Assembly (NCBI RefSeq): GCF_003937945.1
Contig: NZ_RSEC01000053.1
Coordinates: forward strand, 1-64,000
DNA from: Amycolatopsis eburnea
GTDB taxonomy: Bacteria; Actinomycetota; Actinomycetes; Mycobacteriales; Pseudonocardiaceae
Direction of reading: 5' to 3'
DNA: 64,000 nt
Below, in pieces: positions 1 to 9,200 of the stretch. The notes beneath the pieces were generated by a model, which saw only the letters and a program-made list of their open reading frames with translations, made no database searches and was not told the DNA's origin. The translations under genes were made by a program, and so were the position numbers. Position 1 is the stretch's first letter, and every line of letters begins with the position of its first letter.

Positions 1-96
1 GCCAGCTCGTCATACGACGGGCGAACACCTTCCCCCACAAGCAAGATCATCCCACATGGCCACTCACAGCCCGGAAACGACCTGAACAGTTACCGA

Positions 97-969
97 TCAG
101 GTAGTCAATGACATCTGCGCAGCGAACGCCCCCAACGCATCCCGCCGCCGCCCGGGATCGGCGTCGCCAGGACTGATGACAATCCGCGTAACCCCTTCCG
201 CGGCCAGCGTTTCGACATCCTCCGGCGACATGTCGAGAGACCCCCACCGCGTGTACTGCACCCGATCCGGATCACGCCCCGCCGCGATCGCCGTCGTCCG
301 GACGAGCGCGAACTGCCGGCGACGCTCCTCCGCCGTCAGCCTCCCACCAGGAAAGTACCCATCCCCCCGCAACCCGGCCCGCCGCGCCGCGGCCGCACTG
401 GACCCGCCGACGTGGATCGGCAGCTCCCCCAACGGTTTCGGGTACACGCACGCGTCCTCGAAGCGGTGGAACTCACCGGCGAAACCGACCCCCGACTCGT
501 CGCCCGCCCACAACGCGCGCAGGATGTCGATCGCCTCGTCCGCCCGCCGGCCCCGGCTCGCGAAGTCGACGCCGACCGCGCGGGCCTCGCCGGGCAGTGC
601 GCCCACGCCCACCGTCAGCAACCGCATGCGGCCGCCGGACAGGACGTCGATCGTGGCGAGGCGCTTGGCCAGTGTCACCGGGTGGTGGTACGGCAGCAGC
701 AGGACACCCGTGCCCAGCAGGATGCGCCTTGTCCCGGCGGCCACGAAACTCAAGCACTCCAACGGGTCCGCGTACGGCAGCGACGGCGGCAGTGCCACCT
801 CCCCGATCTTCGCGCCCGGGTACAGCGCGACGTGCTCCGGCAGGTAGAACGACTCGAACCCGAACTCCTCCGCGTCCCGGGCGAAGCCCAGGAGCGTTTC
901 CGGGTCGGCGCCGAAAAAGGGTGTGCTGTAACTGATTCCGAACTCCACGCCGCGAAGGTAGACCTTCAC
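97..969 (-). CDS. LLM-class (luciferase-like) F420-dependent oxidoreductase
   Basis: A 290-residue TIM-barrel protein of the bacterial luciferase-like family, which usually uses coenzyme F420 or FMN to oxidise or reduce small molecules; the substrate cannot be read here. The N-terminal FGISYSTPFFG strand, the YLPEHV turn near residue 45, the GTGVLLLPYHHP segment and the phosphate-binding HVGGSSAAAARRAG loop are typical of the F420 branch. It reads away from its neighbour, the YkvA-like gene, across an 8-base gap on the same strand. The first GTG is at 969, but a second GTG at 948 begins directly at the family's usual first strand and may be the true start. Neither has a strong ribosome binding site. 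Confidence 0.85.
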   Translation of the reverse strand: MKVYLRGVEFGISYSTPFFGADPETLLGFARDAEEFGFESFYLPEHVALYPGAKIGEVALPPSLPYADPLECLSFVAAGTRRILLGTGVLLLPYHHPVTLAKRLATIDVLSGGRMRLLTVGVGALPGEARAVGVDFASRGRRADEAIDILRALWAGDESGVGFAGEFHRFEDACVYPKPLGELPIHVGGSSAAAARRAGLRGDGYFPGGRLTAEERRRQFALVRTTAIAAGRDPDRVQYTRWGSLDMSPEDVETLAAEGVTRIVISPGDADPGRRRDALGAFAAQMSLTT

Positions 970-976
970 GCGAACG

Positions 977-1396
977 TCAAGGCAAGTTCATCCCGGTGAG
1001 GCGGGCGAGGGCGGCGAACCCGTCGTCGGAGCCGGGCCAGTGCTTCCGGACGGCGTCGAGCCCCGCCCGCCGGACGACGCTCCGCAGCACCGCCGCGACG
1101 ATGATGGCGTCGTCGGCGTAGCCGAGCACCGGGATGAAGTCCGGGACCAGGTCGATCGGCAGCGCGAGGTAGGCCAGCAGCAGGCCGAGCCGGACCCGCA
1201 CGCCGCGGGGCAGGGTCTTGTCCGCCGCGAGCCGCCGGAGGAGCCGCAGCAGGTCCGGGAGCAGGCGGAGGGCTTCCTTGAGCTGCCCTCCCCGCGGGCG
1301 GGCGACGAGCAGCGCGACGACGAGGGCGAGCCACGCGAGCACCAGCGCGCCGGCGATGGCGATCAGCAGATCCCACCAGAACGAACCGGTTCCCAT
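977..1396 (-). CDS. YkvA/DUF1232-family membrane protein
   Basis: A 139-residue protein with an N-terminal hydrophobic segment (about residues 9-33), a basic stretch, and the DUF1232 signature IDLVPDFIPVLGYADD at residues 81-96. This family, typified by Bacillus YkvA, is widespread and its molecular role is not established. The ATG at 1396 fits the start of the hydrophobic segment. It is followed by the luciferase-like gene with only 7 bases between, so the two may share a transcript, though nothing else links their functions. Confidence 0.8.
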   Translation of the reverse strand: MGTGSFWWDLLIAIAGALVLAWLALVVALLVARPRGGQLKEALRLLPDLLRLLRRLAADKTLPRGVRVRLGLLLAYLALPIDLVPDFIPVLGYADDAIIVAAVLRSVVRRAGLDAVRKHWPGSDDGFAALARLTGMNLP

Positions 1397-1494
1397 GGCA
1401 CGATGCTACGGCGGCGGGATTCAGCGATTCCGCAGCTGGGTCCCAGCGATCCTGTGCGCTGGACCGCCGCGCCGTCCGGGCGAACACTCGGAGC

Positions 1495-1659
1495 ATGCAG
1501 CGTTCCGAAGCGACCGACCTGACCCGCCTGCTGCGACGCCTCGCGATCCGGGCCCTCGCGCTCGGCGCGGTGACCGCCCTAACGGGCCTGACCACCGTCG
1601 CGATGGCCCTCGTGCTGGCCGGGTTCGGGTTGCTCTTCGTGCCCGTCCGCGAGCGCTGA
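1495..1659 (+). CDS. small membrane protein, 54 residues
   Basis: An ATG at 1495 opens a 54-residue frame: a basic, amphipathic N-terminus (residues 1-20), then a hydrophobic segment (about 21-48) ending in a short VPVRER tail. It looks like a single-pass or hairpin membrane peptide. Its last 81 bases overlap the 3' end of the convergent LysR gene, so either this peptide or the last residues of the LysR protein may be spurious. No family is recognised. The hydrophobic pattern and the basic flank argue for a real gene, but the evidence is modest. Confidence 0.4.
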   Translation: MQRSEATDLTRLLRRLAIRALALGAVTALTGLTTVAMALVLAGFGLLFVPVRER

Positions 1660-2526
1660 CGGCCCGTCCAGCAGGTGCGCCAGCAGGGCCCGCGCGGCCG
1701 GGTTCGCCGGCCGGGGGCCGCGGCCGGCCAGGTGGATCGAGCGGCTGAAGCCCGGCTCCGCGAGCGGCGCGTACGGCAGCCCCGACTTCTCCGCCACCGG
1801 GCGAGGGACGATCGAAACGCCGAGGCCCGCCGCCACCAGGTCGACGAGCAGGGGCATGTGGGTCGCCTCGCAGACCCGCTGCCTGCGGACACCCGCGTCG
1901 GCGAACCGGCGGGCGATCATCACCTCGATGCCGCTGCCGCTGAAGCCCACGAACGGCTCGTCGGCCAGCTCCGCCAGCGGGATCCGGTCGCGGCCCGCGA
2001 GCCGGTGGCCCGGACGGCACAGCAGGACCAGGTCCTGGCTCCAGCTCGCGAAGCTGAACAGATCGGCCGCCAGCGGCTCCGGCACGGCCAGGAAGCTCAG
2101 GTCCAGCTCGCCGTCGGCGATGCCCGCCGTCAGGTCGAAGACCGTGCTCTCGCGGACGTGGATGCGGACACCCGGGTAGCGGAGCCGGAACTCGCCGAGC
2201 TTCGACGGCAGGTCCACGACCGTCAACGTCTGGATCGTGCCGATCGACACCCGCCCGCGCGTCAGGCCGCTCACCGCGGCCACCTCGCCGCGGGCGGCCG
2301 CGACGTCCGCGACGATGCGGTGTGCCAGCGGGAGCAGCGCCCGGCCCGCTTCGGTCAGCGTGACGCGGCGGGTGGTGCGGTCGAACAGCGAGGCGCCCAG
2401 TTCGCCCTCGAGCTTCCGGATCGACGCGCTCAGCGCCGACTGCACCACGTGCACCTCCTGCGCCGCGGCCGTGAAACTCCCGCTCCGCACCACCGCGAGG
2501 AAGTGCTCGACCTGCCGCAGCTCCAT
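1579..2526 (-). CDS. LysR-family transcriptional regulator
   Basis: A 315-residue LysR-type regulator. The N-terminal winged helix-turn-helix covers about residues 1-60 (MELRQVEHFLAVVRSGSFTA, then a recognition helix ending SIRKLEGELGASLFDR) and is followed by a linker helix and a periplasmic-binding-like effector domain with the GRVSIGTIQTL strand. The start chosen at 2526 is the family-typical MELRQ; in-frame codons upstream would add an unrelated leader. The last 25-30 residues are low-complexity, extend beyond the usual family end and overlap the small membrane ORF on the other strand. No target is evident; the divergently oriented neighbour is the secreted protein gene at 2893, more than 360 bases away. 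Confidence 0.85.
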   Translation of the reverse strand: MELRQVEHFLAVVRSGSFTAAAQEVHVVQSALSASIRKLEGELGASLFDRTTRRVTLTEAGRALLPLAHRIVADVAAARGEVAAVSGLTRGRVSIGTIQTLTVVDLPSKLGEFRLRYPGVRIHVRESTVFDLTAGIADGELDLSFLAVPEPLAADLFSFASWSQDLVLLCRPGHRLAGRDRIPLAELADEPFVGFSGSGIEVMIARRFADAGVRRQRVCEATHMPLLVDLVAAGLGVSIVPRPVAEKSGLPYAPLAEPGFSRSIHLAGRGPRPANPAARALLAHLLDGPSALADGHEEQPEPGQHEGHRDGGQAR

Positions 2527-2892
2527 GCACCGACCATAGGCCGGTCCGGCGCGGGCGCCCGGGGCCGTGGTGGTCACATCACCGTCCGTGCTCGCCAGCA
2601 CTCGTCCAGGTAATCACTCATCCGTGTCGGATCCGGCGACCGATCGCCTCGAATGTCGCAATGGGCACTACTGCCCGTCCGCAATTCGCGGCCGCTCCCC
2701 CGGCCCGAGCACCACGACAAGGTGGCCGGCCCGGCGGTGATCACTTTTCGCGCAGTGCCCCGGCTCCGGTCGCGCGGCGAAATCCTTGCCGCGCGTAGCG
2801 ATTTTGATAGCGTGGCCGGGCTTCCCCAGCGGGCCGAACTCTGACCGGCGCCGCTTCCCCCCGTTTTTCCTTTGCGGTGAAAGGACTTCTTC
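2527..2892. other. intergenic region between the LysR and choice-of-anchor P genes
   Basis: This 366-base divergent spacer holds no gene I can support. It should contain the promoters of both flanking genes. Its right half has a more AT-rich patch (about 2795-2815), and an AAAGGA ribosome binding site lies just before the ATG at 2893. I could not pick out a convincing -35/-10 pair with 16-18 base spacing. Confidence 0.5.
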
Positions 2893-3657
2893 ATGCGCAC
2901 CACCCTGCTCCGAGCCGGGAGCCTGGCCGGGATCACGGCCGCCCTCCTCGCGGGATCCGCCGGCGTCTCGGCCGCCGGCGACGCCGTCACCGGGTCCGCG
3001 TTCGGGGCCTCCGCTTCGGTTTCCGTGCTGCCCGGTGTGCTCACCGGCGACAAGGGGATCACCGTCGAGACCGGGCAGCTCGCCGCGTCGAGCAGCACCG
3101 GGCCGGCTTCGGCGAGCGTCGCCGACGTGCCGCTCAAGGGCCTCGTCACGGCGAAGGCGATCAGCAGTTCCGTCGTGACCGGCGACGGCACCGTGGCCGC
3201 CAAGGCGAGCGTCGCCGAGGCGACCCTGCCGCTGCTCGCGCCGGTCGCCGGGCGGGTGCCGTCGATCCGGGTGATCAGCGCACGCTGCGCCTCGGCCGAC
3301 GGGCACGTCACCGGCAGCAGCGACCTCGCCGGCGTCAACCTCGGGCGGCTCGGGACGCTGCCCGCCGCCACCGGGCCGAACCAGCGCCTCGGGATCCCCG
3401 GGGTGGCCGAGGTGATCGTCAACGAGCAGGTCCAGCGCTACGACGGCGGCCTCGAAATCACCGCGCTGCACGTCAAGCTCCTCGACGGCGACGCCAAGCG
3501 GCTCGGCAGCGGCGACGTCAAGCTCGCGTCGGTCACCTGCGGCCCGTCCAAGGAGCACGCGCCCCAGGCGCCGCCGCGGCCGGGGCCGGGCCAGGTCGTC
3601 GTCGTGCCCGCCGGCGCCCCGCAGACCGGCGACGGCAGCCTCGCGGCGGAGGGCTGA
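2893..3657 (+). CDS. secreted choice-of-anchor P family protein
   Basis: A 254-residue exported protein. A basic start and hydrophobic core with an AxA cut near residue 28 form a signal peptide. The rest is small-residue-rich beta structure with two cysteines (in SARCASADG and SVTCGPSK) and the LEITALHVKLLDG segment typical of choice-of-anchor P proteins. A Pro-rich tail follows. No LPXTG sorting motif is visible, although a class F sortase gene begins 2 bases after its stop, and the pair is likely one operon. The protein probably sits at or beyond the cell wall; its role is unknown. The start has AAAGGA 8 bases upstream. Confidence 0.75.
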   Translation: MRTTLLRAGSLAGITAALLAGSAGVSAAGDAVTGSAFGASASVSVLPGVLTGDKGITVETGQLAASSSTGPASASVADVPLKGLVTAKAISSSVVTGDGTVAAKASVAEATLPLLAPVAGRVPSIRVISARCASADGHVTGSSDLAGVNLGRLGTLPAATGPNQRLGIPGVAEVIVNEQVQRYDGGLEITALHVKLLDGDAKRLGSGDVKLASVTCGPSKEHAPQAPPRPGPGQVVVVPAGAPQTGDGSLAAEG

Positions 3658-3659
3658 CG

Positions 3660-4223
3660 ATGCCCCGCCGCGCGCTGCTGATCGGCCTCCTTTCCCTGCT
3701 GCTGGCGGGATGCGGGGCCCAGACCACCCCCGCCGCGCCACCGCCGAGCGCGGTTCCCGCCGCCACGGTCGCCCGGTCGCTGCCGACCGCGCTCGACGTC
3801 CCGGCCATCGACGCGAAGTCGTCGCTGGTGTCGCTCGGGCTCAACCCCGACCGGACGGTCGAGGTGCCGCCGGTCGACCAGCCGCTGCAGGCCGGCTGGT
3901 ACGAGTACGGCCCCACGCCGGGCGAGGCCGGGCCGGCGGTCATCCTCGGGCACATCGACGGCGACCACCGGAAGGGCATCTTCTGGCGGCTGCACGAACT
4001 GAAGCCGGGTGAAGAGGTGCACGTCGACCGCGAAGACGGCGGACGGCTGACGTTCGCGGTGACGAAGGTCGAGCAGATCGCCAAGAAGGAGTTCCCGACC
4101 GAAGCCGTCTACGGCGACACGACCGACCCGGAACTGCGCCTCATCACCTGCGGCGGCCGGTACGACGCGGCGAACCGCAACTACCTCGACAACGTCATCG
4201 TGTACGCGAAGCTCAAGCGCTGA
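3660..4223 (+). CDS. class F sortase, lipoprotein-type
   Basis: A 187-residue class F sortase. The N-terminus is a lipoprotein signal with the lipobox LLAGC and Cys18 as lipidation site, so the enzyme is probably anchored to the outer face of the membrane, whereas many sortases use a membrane helix. A Pro/Ala linker leads to the catalytic domain (about residues 40-187). Catalytic His98 lies in VILGHIDG and catalytic Cys164 in LITCGG; arginines at 167 and 173 follow. Class F sortases are actinobacterial transpeptidases whose substrates are mostly unknown. It begins 2 bases after the choice-of-anchor P gene, so that protein is a candidate partner even without an obvious sorting signal. Confidence 0.88.
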   Translation: MPRRALLIGLLSLLLAGCGAQTTPAAPPPSAVPAATVARSLPTALDVPAIDAKSSLVSLGLNPDRTVEVPPVDQPLQAGWYEYGPTPGEAGPAVILGHIDGDHRKGIFWRLHELKPGEEVHVDREDGGRLTFAVTKVEQIAKKEFPTEAVYGDTTDPELRLITCGGRYDAANRNYLDNVIVYAKLKR

Positions 4224-4307
4224 GCGCGTACGACCGCTGAGACGCGTGTTTCGCGGGTGACGGCCCGGGGAAGCCCCGCCCGGGGGCCGGCACTCGAGGA
4301 GGTCGTC

Positions 4308-5810
4308 ATGGCGGCAACACCGGCGTCGTCCGGGGTGCGGACGCTGATCCCGGCGCGCATCGACCGGCTGCCCTGGTCGCGGTTCCACACCCGGATGGTC
4401 GTCGCGCTCGGGGTGGCCTGGATCCTCGACGGCCTCGAGATCACCGTGGCCAGCGCGGTCGCCGACACCCTGACCAGCCCCGAGACGCTGCACATGTCGT
4501 CGACGGCGGTCGGGCTGCTCGCGACGGTCTACCTGGCGGGCGAGGTGGTCGGGGCGCTGTTCTTCGGCAGTCTCTCCGACAAGCTGGGCCGCCGGAACCT
4601 GTTCATGCTCACCCTCGCCGTCTACCTGGCCGGCAGCGGCCTGACGGCGCTGACCCTCGGCAACGGCGCGGGCTGGGTGGTCTTCCTGTACGCCACCCGG
4701 TTCGTCGCCGGGATGGGGATCGGCGGCGAGTACGCGGCGATCAACTCCGCCATCGACGAACTGATCCCGGCCCGCTTCCGGGGCCGGGTCGACATCGCCG
4801 TCAACGGGACGTACTGGGCCGGGGCCGTGCTCGGCACCATCGGCACGTACATCCTGCTCAACCAGGTGGACCTGTCGCTGGGCTGGCGGCTCGGCTTCCT
4901 GATCGGCCCGGTGCTCGGGCTGGTGATCCTGCTGGTGCGGCGCCACCTGCCGGAAAGCCCGCGCTGGCAGATCATGCACGGCCGGACCGAGGCCGCCGAG
5001 GAGTCGATCGCGCGGATCGAGCGCGAGGTCGAGCACGCGGGCCGGGACCTGCCGCCGGTCGACGAGAAGAAGGCCATCGAGGTGACGCCCGCCGAGCAGA
5101 TCGGCTACGTCGCGCTGGCCAGGGTGCTGTTCCGCGAGTACCCGTCGCGCGCGGTCCTCGGCGCGTCGCTGATGATCAGCCAGTCGTTCCTGTACAACGC
5201 GATCTTCTTCACCTACACACTGGTGCTCGGCAAGTTCTACGGCGTGTCCTCGGCGGCCACGCCGATCTACCTGATCGCGTTCGCGGTGGGCAACCTGGTC
5301 GGGCCGTTCACCATCGGGCACCTGTTCGACACCCTCGGCCGGCGCCGGATGATCTCGGGCACGTACGTCGTTTCGGGCGTGCTGCTGGCCGTCACCGCGG
5401 TGCTGTTCTACGCCGGTGCGCTCAACGCGATCACGCAGACGATCGCGTGGTGCGTGATCTTCTTCTTCGCCTCCGCGGGCGCCAGCGCGGGTTACCTGAC
5501 GGTGAGCGAGATCTTCCCCCTCGAAGTCCGGGCGAAGGCGATCGCGGTGTTCTTCGCGATCGCCCAGTGCTTCGGCGCGCTGGGCCCGGTCATCTACGGC
5601 GCCCTCATCGGCACCGGCGACCACCCGGTCCGCCTCTTCATCGGCTACCTGCTCGGCGCGGCGGTCATGGTCGCGGGCGGGCTGGTCGCGCGGTTCCTGG
5701 CCGTGGACGCGGAGGGGAAGTCGCTGGAGGACGTCGCCCAGCCGCTGGCCGCGGGCGGACGACGGGGGCGGACCCGGGCGGAGGGCGCTTCGTCGCCGTT
5801 TTCGACTTGA
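4308..5810 (+). CDS. MFS transporter of the sugar/metabolite porter type
   Basis: A 500-residue major facilitator with about 12 membrane helices. The loop between helices 2 and 3 carries GSLSDKLGRRN, the family A-motif; GGEYAAINSAIDELIPARFRGR follows at helices 4-5, and the LPESPRW motif of the sugar/metabolite:H+ symporter branch is near residue 220. The second half repeats the A-motif as DTLGRRRM. The substrate cannot be told. The chosen ATG at 4308 has GAGGAGG 6 bases upstream; an in-frame GTG at 4257 would add an unlikely leader. It is followed by a repeat-rich spacer and then the formate dehydrogenase operon, on the same strand but probably separately transcribed. Confidence 0.85.
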   Translation: MAATPASSGVRTLIPARIDRLPWSRFHTRMVVALGVAWILDGLEITVASAVADTLTSPETLHMSSTAVGLLATVYLAGEVVGALFFGSLSDKLGRRNLFMLTLAVYLAGSGLTALTLGNGAGWVVFLYATRFVAGMGIGGEYAAINSAIDELIPARFRGRVDIAVNGTYWAGAVLGTIGTYILLNQVDLSLGWRLGFLIGPVLGLVILLVRRHLPESPRWQIMHGRTEAAEESIARIEREVEHAGRDLPPVDEKKAIEVTPAEQIGYVALARVLFREYPSRAVLGASLMISQSFLYNAIFFTYTLVLGKFYGVSSAATPIYLIAFAVGNLVGPFTIGHLFDTLGRRRMISGTYVVSGVLLAVTAVLFYAGALNAITQTIAWCVIFFFASAGASAGYLTVSEIFPLEVRAKAIAVFFAIAQCFGALGPVIYGALIGTGDHPVRLFIGYLLGAAVMVAGGLVARFLAVDAEGKSLEDVAQPLAAGGRRGRTRAEGASSPFST

Positions 5811-5837
5811 GCGGGTCGGGGTCGGAGCGTGGCCGGC

Positions 5838-5897
5838 GATGTCATGAAAGGGTCGTTCATGTCGTCTGGCGAGGTGAAAGGGTCGTTCACTACGTCC
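5838..5897. repeat. intergenic repeat, two direct 15-base arms
   Basis: Two identical copies of TGAAAGGGTCGTTCA lie at 5845-5859 and 5875-5889, in the same direction, separated by a 15-base spacer. A related copy at 48605-48661 has the same spacer in reverse complement, but its two arms are inverted relative to each other. It is non-coding; short peptides that can be translated from it are by-products. Confidence 0.75.
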
Positions 5898-6072
5898 CGG
5901 GCCAGGGCCCGGTGAAGTCGCGGCGGCGAGCGGGTGACCGGTCGCCCCCGCCTGGGCCGTGGCCTGCCCGGCGCCGCGGGGATCGGCCGGGCTGCGCGAC
6001 TTTGTCGAGACCCTGACGTCCCGGACGAGGGTCCGGCACAGCCGCGGCGGCTCGCTCGGCGGCTTCGCTGAC

Positions 6073-6125
6073 GTCTTGAATGAGTCATTCAGGTCTTCGG
6101 AGGTCCTGAATGACTCATTCAAGAC
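6073..6125. repeat. 21-bp perfect inverted repeat, possible terminator
   Basis: The left arm at 6073-6093 and the right arm at 6105-6125 are exact reverse complements around an 11-base loop. Each arm also contains the near-palindrome TGAATGAGTCATTCA. It lies between the MFS and formate dehydrogenase genes, where it could work as a terminator without a U-tract or be one of the genome's dispersed palindromic elements. Confidence 0.75.
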
Positions 6126-6209
6126 ATCGTCCGGTCGCCGGTCCCGCCGAGCCGGTTTACGCTCGGCTCCACAGGGGTAGCCCGGCAGCGAAGCGGAGCG
6201 GGAGGTGAC

Positions 6210-9200
6210 ATGGGACCACGGCACTGGCTCGAATCCTGGCCCGTGTACCGCCAGCTCACCGGCACCGATCCGCTCGGCCGGGGCAAGGCCGCCGAGTCCT
6301 CGCGGTCCGCCGCCCTAGCGCCGCGGACCGCGAGCGCCGACCGGGTCGCGAAATCCGTCTGCCCCTACTGCGCCGTCGGGTGCGGGCAGCAGGTGTTCGT
6401 CAAGGACGAGAAGGTCGTCCAGATCGAAGGCGATCCCGACAGCCCCATCTCGCGCGGGCGGCTTTGCCCGAAGGGGTCGGCCAGCACGCAGCTGGTCACC
6501 GGGCCGCAGCGGGAGCGGAAGGTCCGGTACCGCGCGCCCTACGCCACCGAGTGGACCGAGCTCGATCTCGAGACCGCGCTCGACATGGTCGCCGACCGGG
6601 TGCTCGACGCCCGGCGCAAGGGGTGGCAGGACACCGACGAGCACGGCGCGCCGCTGCGGCGGACGATGGGCATCGCCAGCCTCGGTGGCGCGACCCTGGA
6701 CAACGAAGAGAACTACCTGATCAAGAAGCTCTTCACCGCGCTCGGCGCGATCCAGATCGAAAACCAGGCGCGTATTTGACACTCCGCCACCGTTCCCGGT
6801 CTGGGGACTTCCTTCGGTCGCGGTGGCGCGACGGACTACCAGCAGGACCTGCAGAACGCCGACTGCGTCATCATCATGGGCTCCAACATGGCCGAGGCGC
6901 ACCCGGTCGGGTTCCAGTGGGTGATGGAAGCGAAAGCTCGTGGTGCGCAGGTGCTGCACGTCGACCCGCGCTTCACCCGGACGAGCGCGCTCGCCGACGC
7001 CCACGTGCCGCTGCGGGCCGGGACGGACATCGCGTTCCTCGGCGGGGTGATCAACCACATCCTGAGCAACGACCTGGACTTCCGCGAATACGTCGTCGCC
7101 TACACGAACGCGTCCTTCCTGGTGCACGAGGACTACCGGGACACCGAGGACCTCGACGGCCTCTTCAGCGGCTACGACGAGGCCAAAGCCGCCTACGACC
7201 CGGCGACCTGGCACTACGAGGACATCCGGCCGCAGGACACCGGGCACGGGAAGGAGACCTCGCCCTCGGACCAGCACGGCTCCGGCGGGCCGGTGGTCGA
7301 AGGCGGCAGCGAGGAGATCGCCGCCGACCCCACGCTGCAGCACCCGCGGTGCGTGTTCCAGATCCTCAAGCGCCACTTCGCCCGCTACACCCCGGAAATG
7401 GTCGAGGCGACCTGCGGGACGCCGAAGGAGCTCTTCCAGCGGGTCTGCGACGCCTGGACGAGCAACTCGGGCCGGGACCGGACCGCCGCGCTCGTCTACA
7501 GCGTGGGCTGGACGCAGCACAGCGTCGGCGCGCAGTACATCCGCGCAGGGTCGATCATCCAATTGCTGCTGGGCAACATCGGGCGGCCCGGCGGCGGCGT
7601 GTTCGCGCTGCGCGGGCACGCCAGCATCCAGGGCTCGACCGACATCCCGACGCTGTTCAACCTGCTGCCCGGCTACCTGCCGATGCCCACGCCGGCGCAG
7701 CGCACGCTGGCCGACTACCTCGACGCCGTCAGCGGCGACAAGCAGAAGGGGTTCTGGCGCAACGCCGACGCCTACACCGTGTCGCTGCTCAAGGAGTACT
7801 GGGGCGAGAAAGCCACCGCCGACAACGACTTCTGCTACGGCTACCTGCCGCGGATCAACGGCGACCACGGCACCTACCGCACGGTCATGGACATGGTCGA
7901 CGGCAAGGTGTCCGGCTACTTCCTGCTCGGGCAGAACCCGGCCGTCGGGTCCGCGCACGGCAGGCTGCAGCGGCTCGGCATGGCCAACCTGGACTGGCTG
8001 GTCGTGCGCGACCTGGCGATGATCGAAAGCGCCACCTTCTGGAAGGACGCGCCGGAGATCGAAACCGGCGAGATCACCCCGGAGACGTGCCGCACCGAGG
8101 TGTTCTTCTTCCCCGCCGCCTCGCACGTCGAGAAGGAAGGGACGTTCACCCAGACCCAGCGCCTGCTGCAGTGGCGCGAAAAGGCCGTCGAACCGGCCGG
8201 GGACCAGCGCTCGGAGCTGTGGTTCTTCTACCACCTGGGCCGCAAGCTGCGGGAGCGGCTGGCCGGGTCCGCCGACGAGCGCGACCGGCCGCTGCTCGAC
8301 CTCGCCTGGGACTACGCGGTGCACGGCGACGAGCCGTCGGCCGAAGACGTGCTGCGGCGGATCAGCGGCCAGGACCTCACCACCGGCGAGGACGTCAGCG
8401 GCTACCTCGACCTCAAGGCCGACGGCAGCACCTCCAGCGGCTGCTGGATCTACAGCGGCGTCTACGCCGGCGGCGTCAACCAGGCCGCCCGCCGCAAGCC
8501 CCGGTCCGAACAGGACCACACCGCCCTCGAGTGGGGCTGGGCCTGGCCGTACAACCGGCGGGTGCTCTACAACCGCGCCTCGGCCGATCCCCAGGGCCGG
8601 CCGTGGAGCGAGCGCAAAGCCCTCGTCTGGTGGGACGCCGACGCCGGTGAATGGACCGGGCACGACGTACCCGACTTCGAGAAGACCAAGCCGCCGGACT
8701 ACGTCCCGCCGGCGGACGCCGTGGGCCCGGCCGCGCTGCGCGGCGACGACCCGTTCGTCATGCAGGCCGACGGGAAGGCGTGGCTGTTCGCGCCGTCCGG
8801 GCTGGCCGACGGCCCGCTGCCGACGCACTACGAGCCGCACGAGTCGCCGTTCCGCAACCCCTTCTACGCCCAGCAGGGCAACCCGGCGCGGAAGGTGTAC
8901 GGCCGCCGGGACAACCCGTCGAACCCGTCGCCGCCCGAGCCGCACGGCGAGGTGTTCCCGTTCGTCTTCACCGCCGCCCGGCTGACCGAGCACCACACCG
9001 CGGGCGGGATGAGCCGGACCCTGCCCTACCTCTCGGAGCTGCAGCCGGACCTGTTCGTCGAGGTCTCCCCCGAACTCGCGGAGCTGCGCGGGCTGGCGCA
9101 CCTGGGCTGGGCGCACGTCGTCACGTCGCGGGCGGCCGTCGAAGCGCGCGTCTTCGTGACCGACCGGATGCGGCCGCTGCGGGTGCAGGACCGGGTCGTG

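Larger units (their letters stand above)
5811..6209. other. repeat-bearing intergenic region upstream of formate dehydrogenase
   Basis: This 399-base spacer carries no convincing gene. It holds two palindromic elements (listed separately, 5838-5897 and 6073-6125), and the ribosome binding site GGAGG lies 4 bases before the ATG at 6210. The hairpin at 6073-6125 may end transcription from the MFS gene. The promoter of the formate dehydrogenase operon should lie between about 6126 and 6195. Confidence 0.5.

Noticed and set aside
2790..2892. A sigma-70-like promoter before the choice-of-anchor P gene
   Set aside because: A TTG-like and a GATAG-like box can be found, but with about 14 bases between, too short to support a call.
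5838..5897. A CRISPR array
   Set aside because: Only two short arms are present with a single spacer, the same spacer is found elsewhere in reverse, and there are no cas genes.
6777..6876. A frameshift, nonsense mutation or pseudogene in formate dehydrogenase
   Set aside because: The frame is unchanged on both sides of the TGA, the flanking residues match the selenocysteine site of related enzymes, and a SECIS-type hairpin follows at the right distance.
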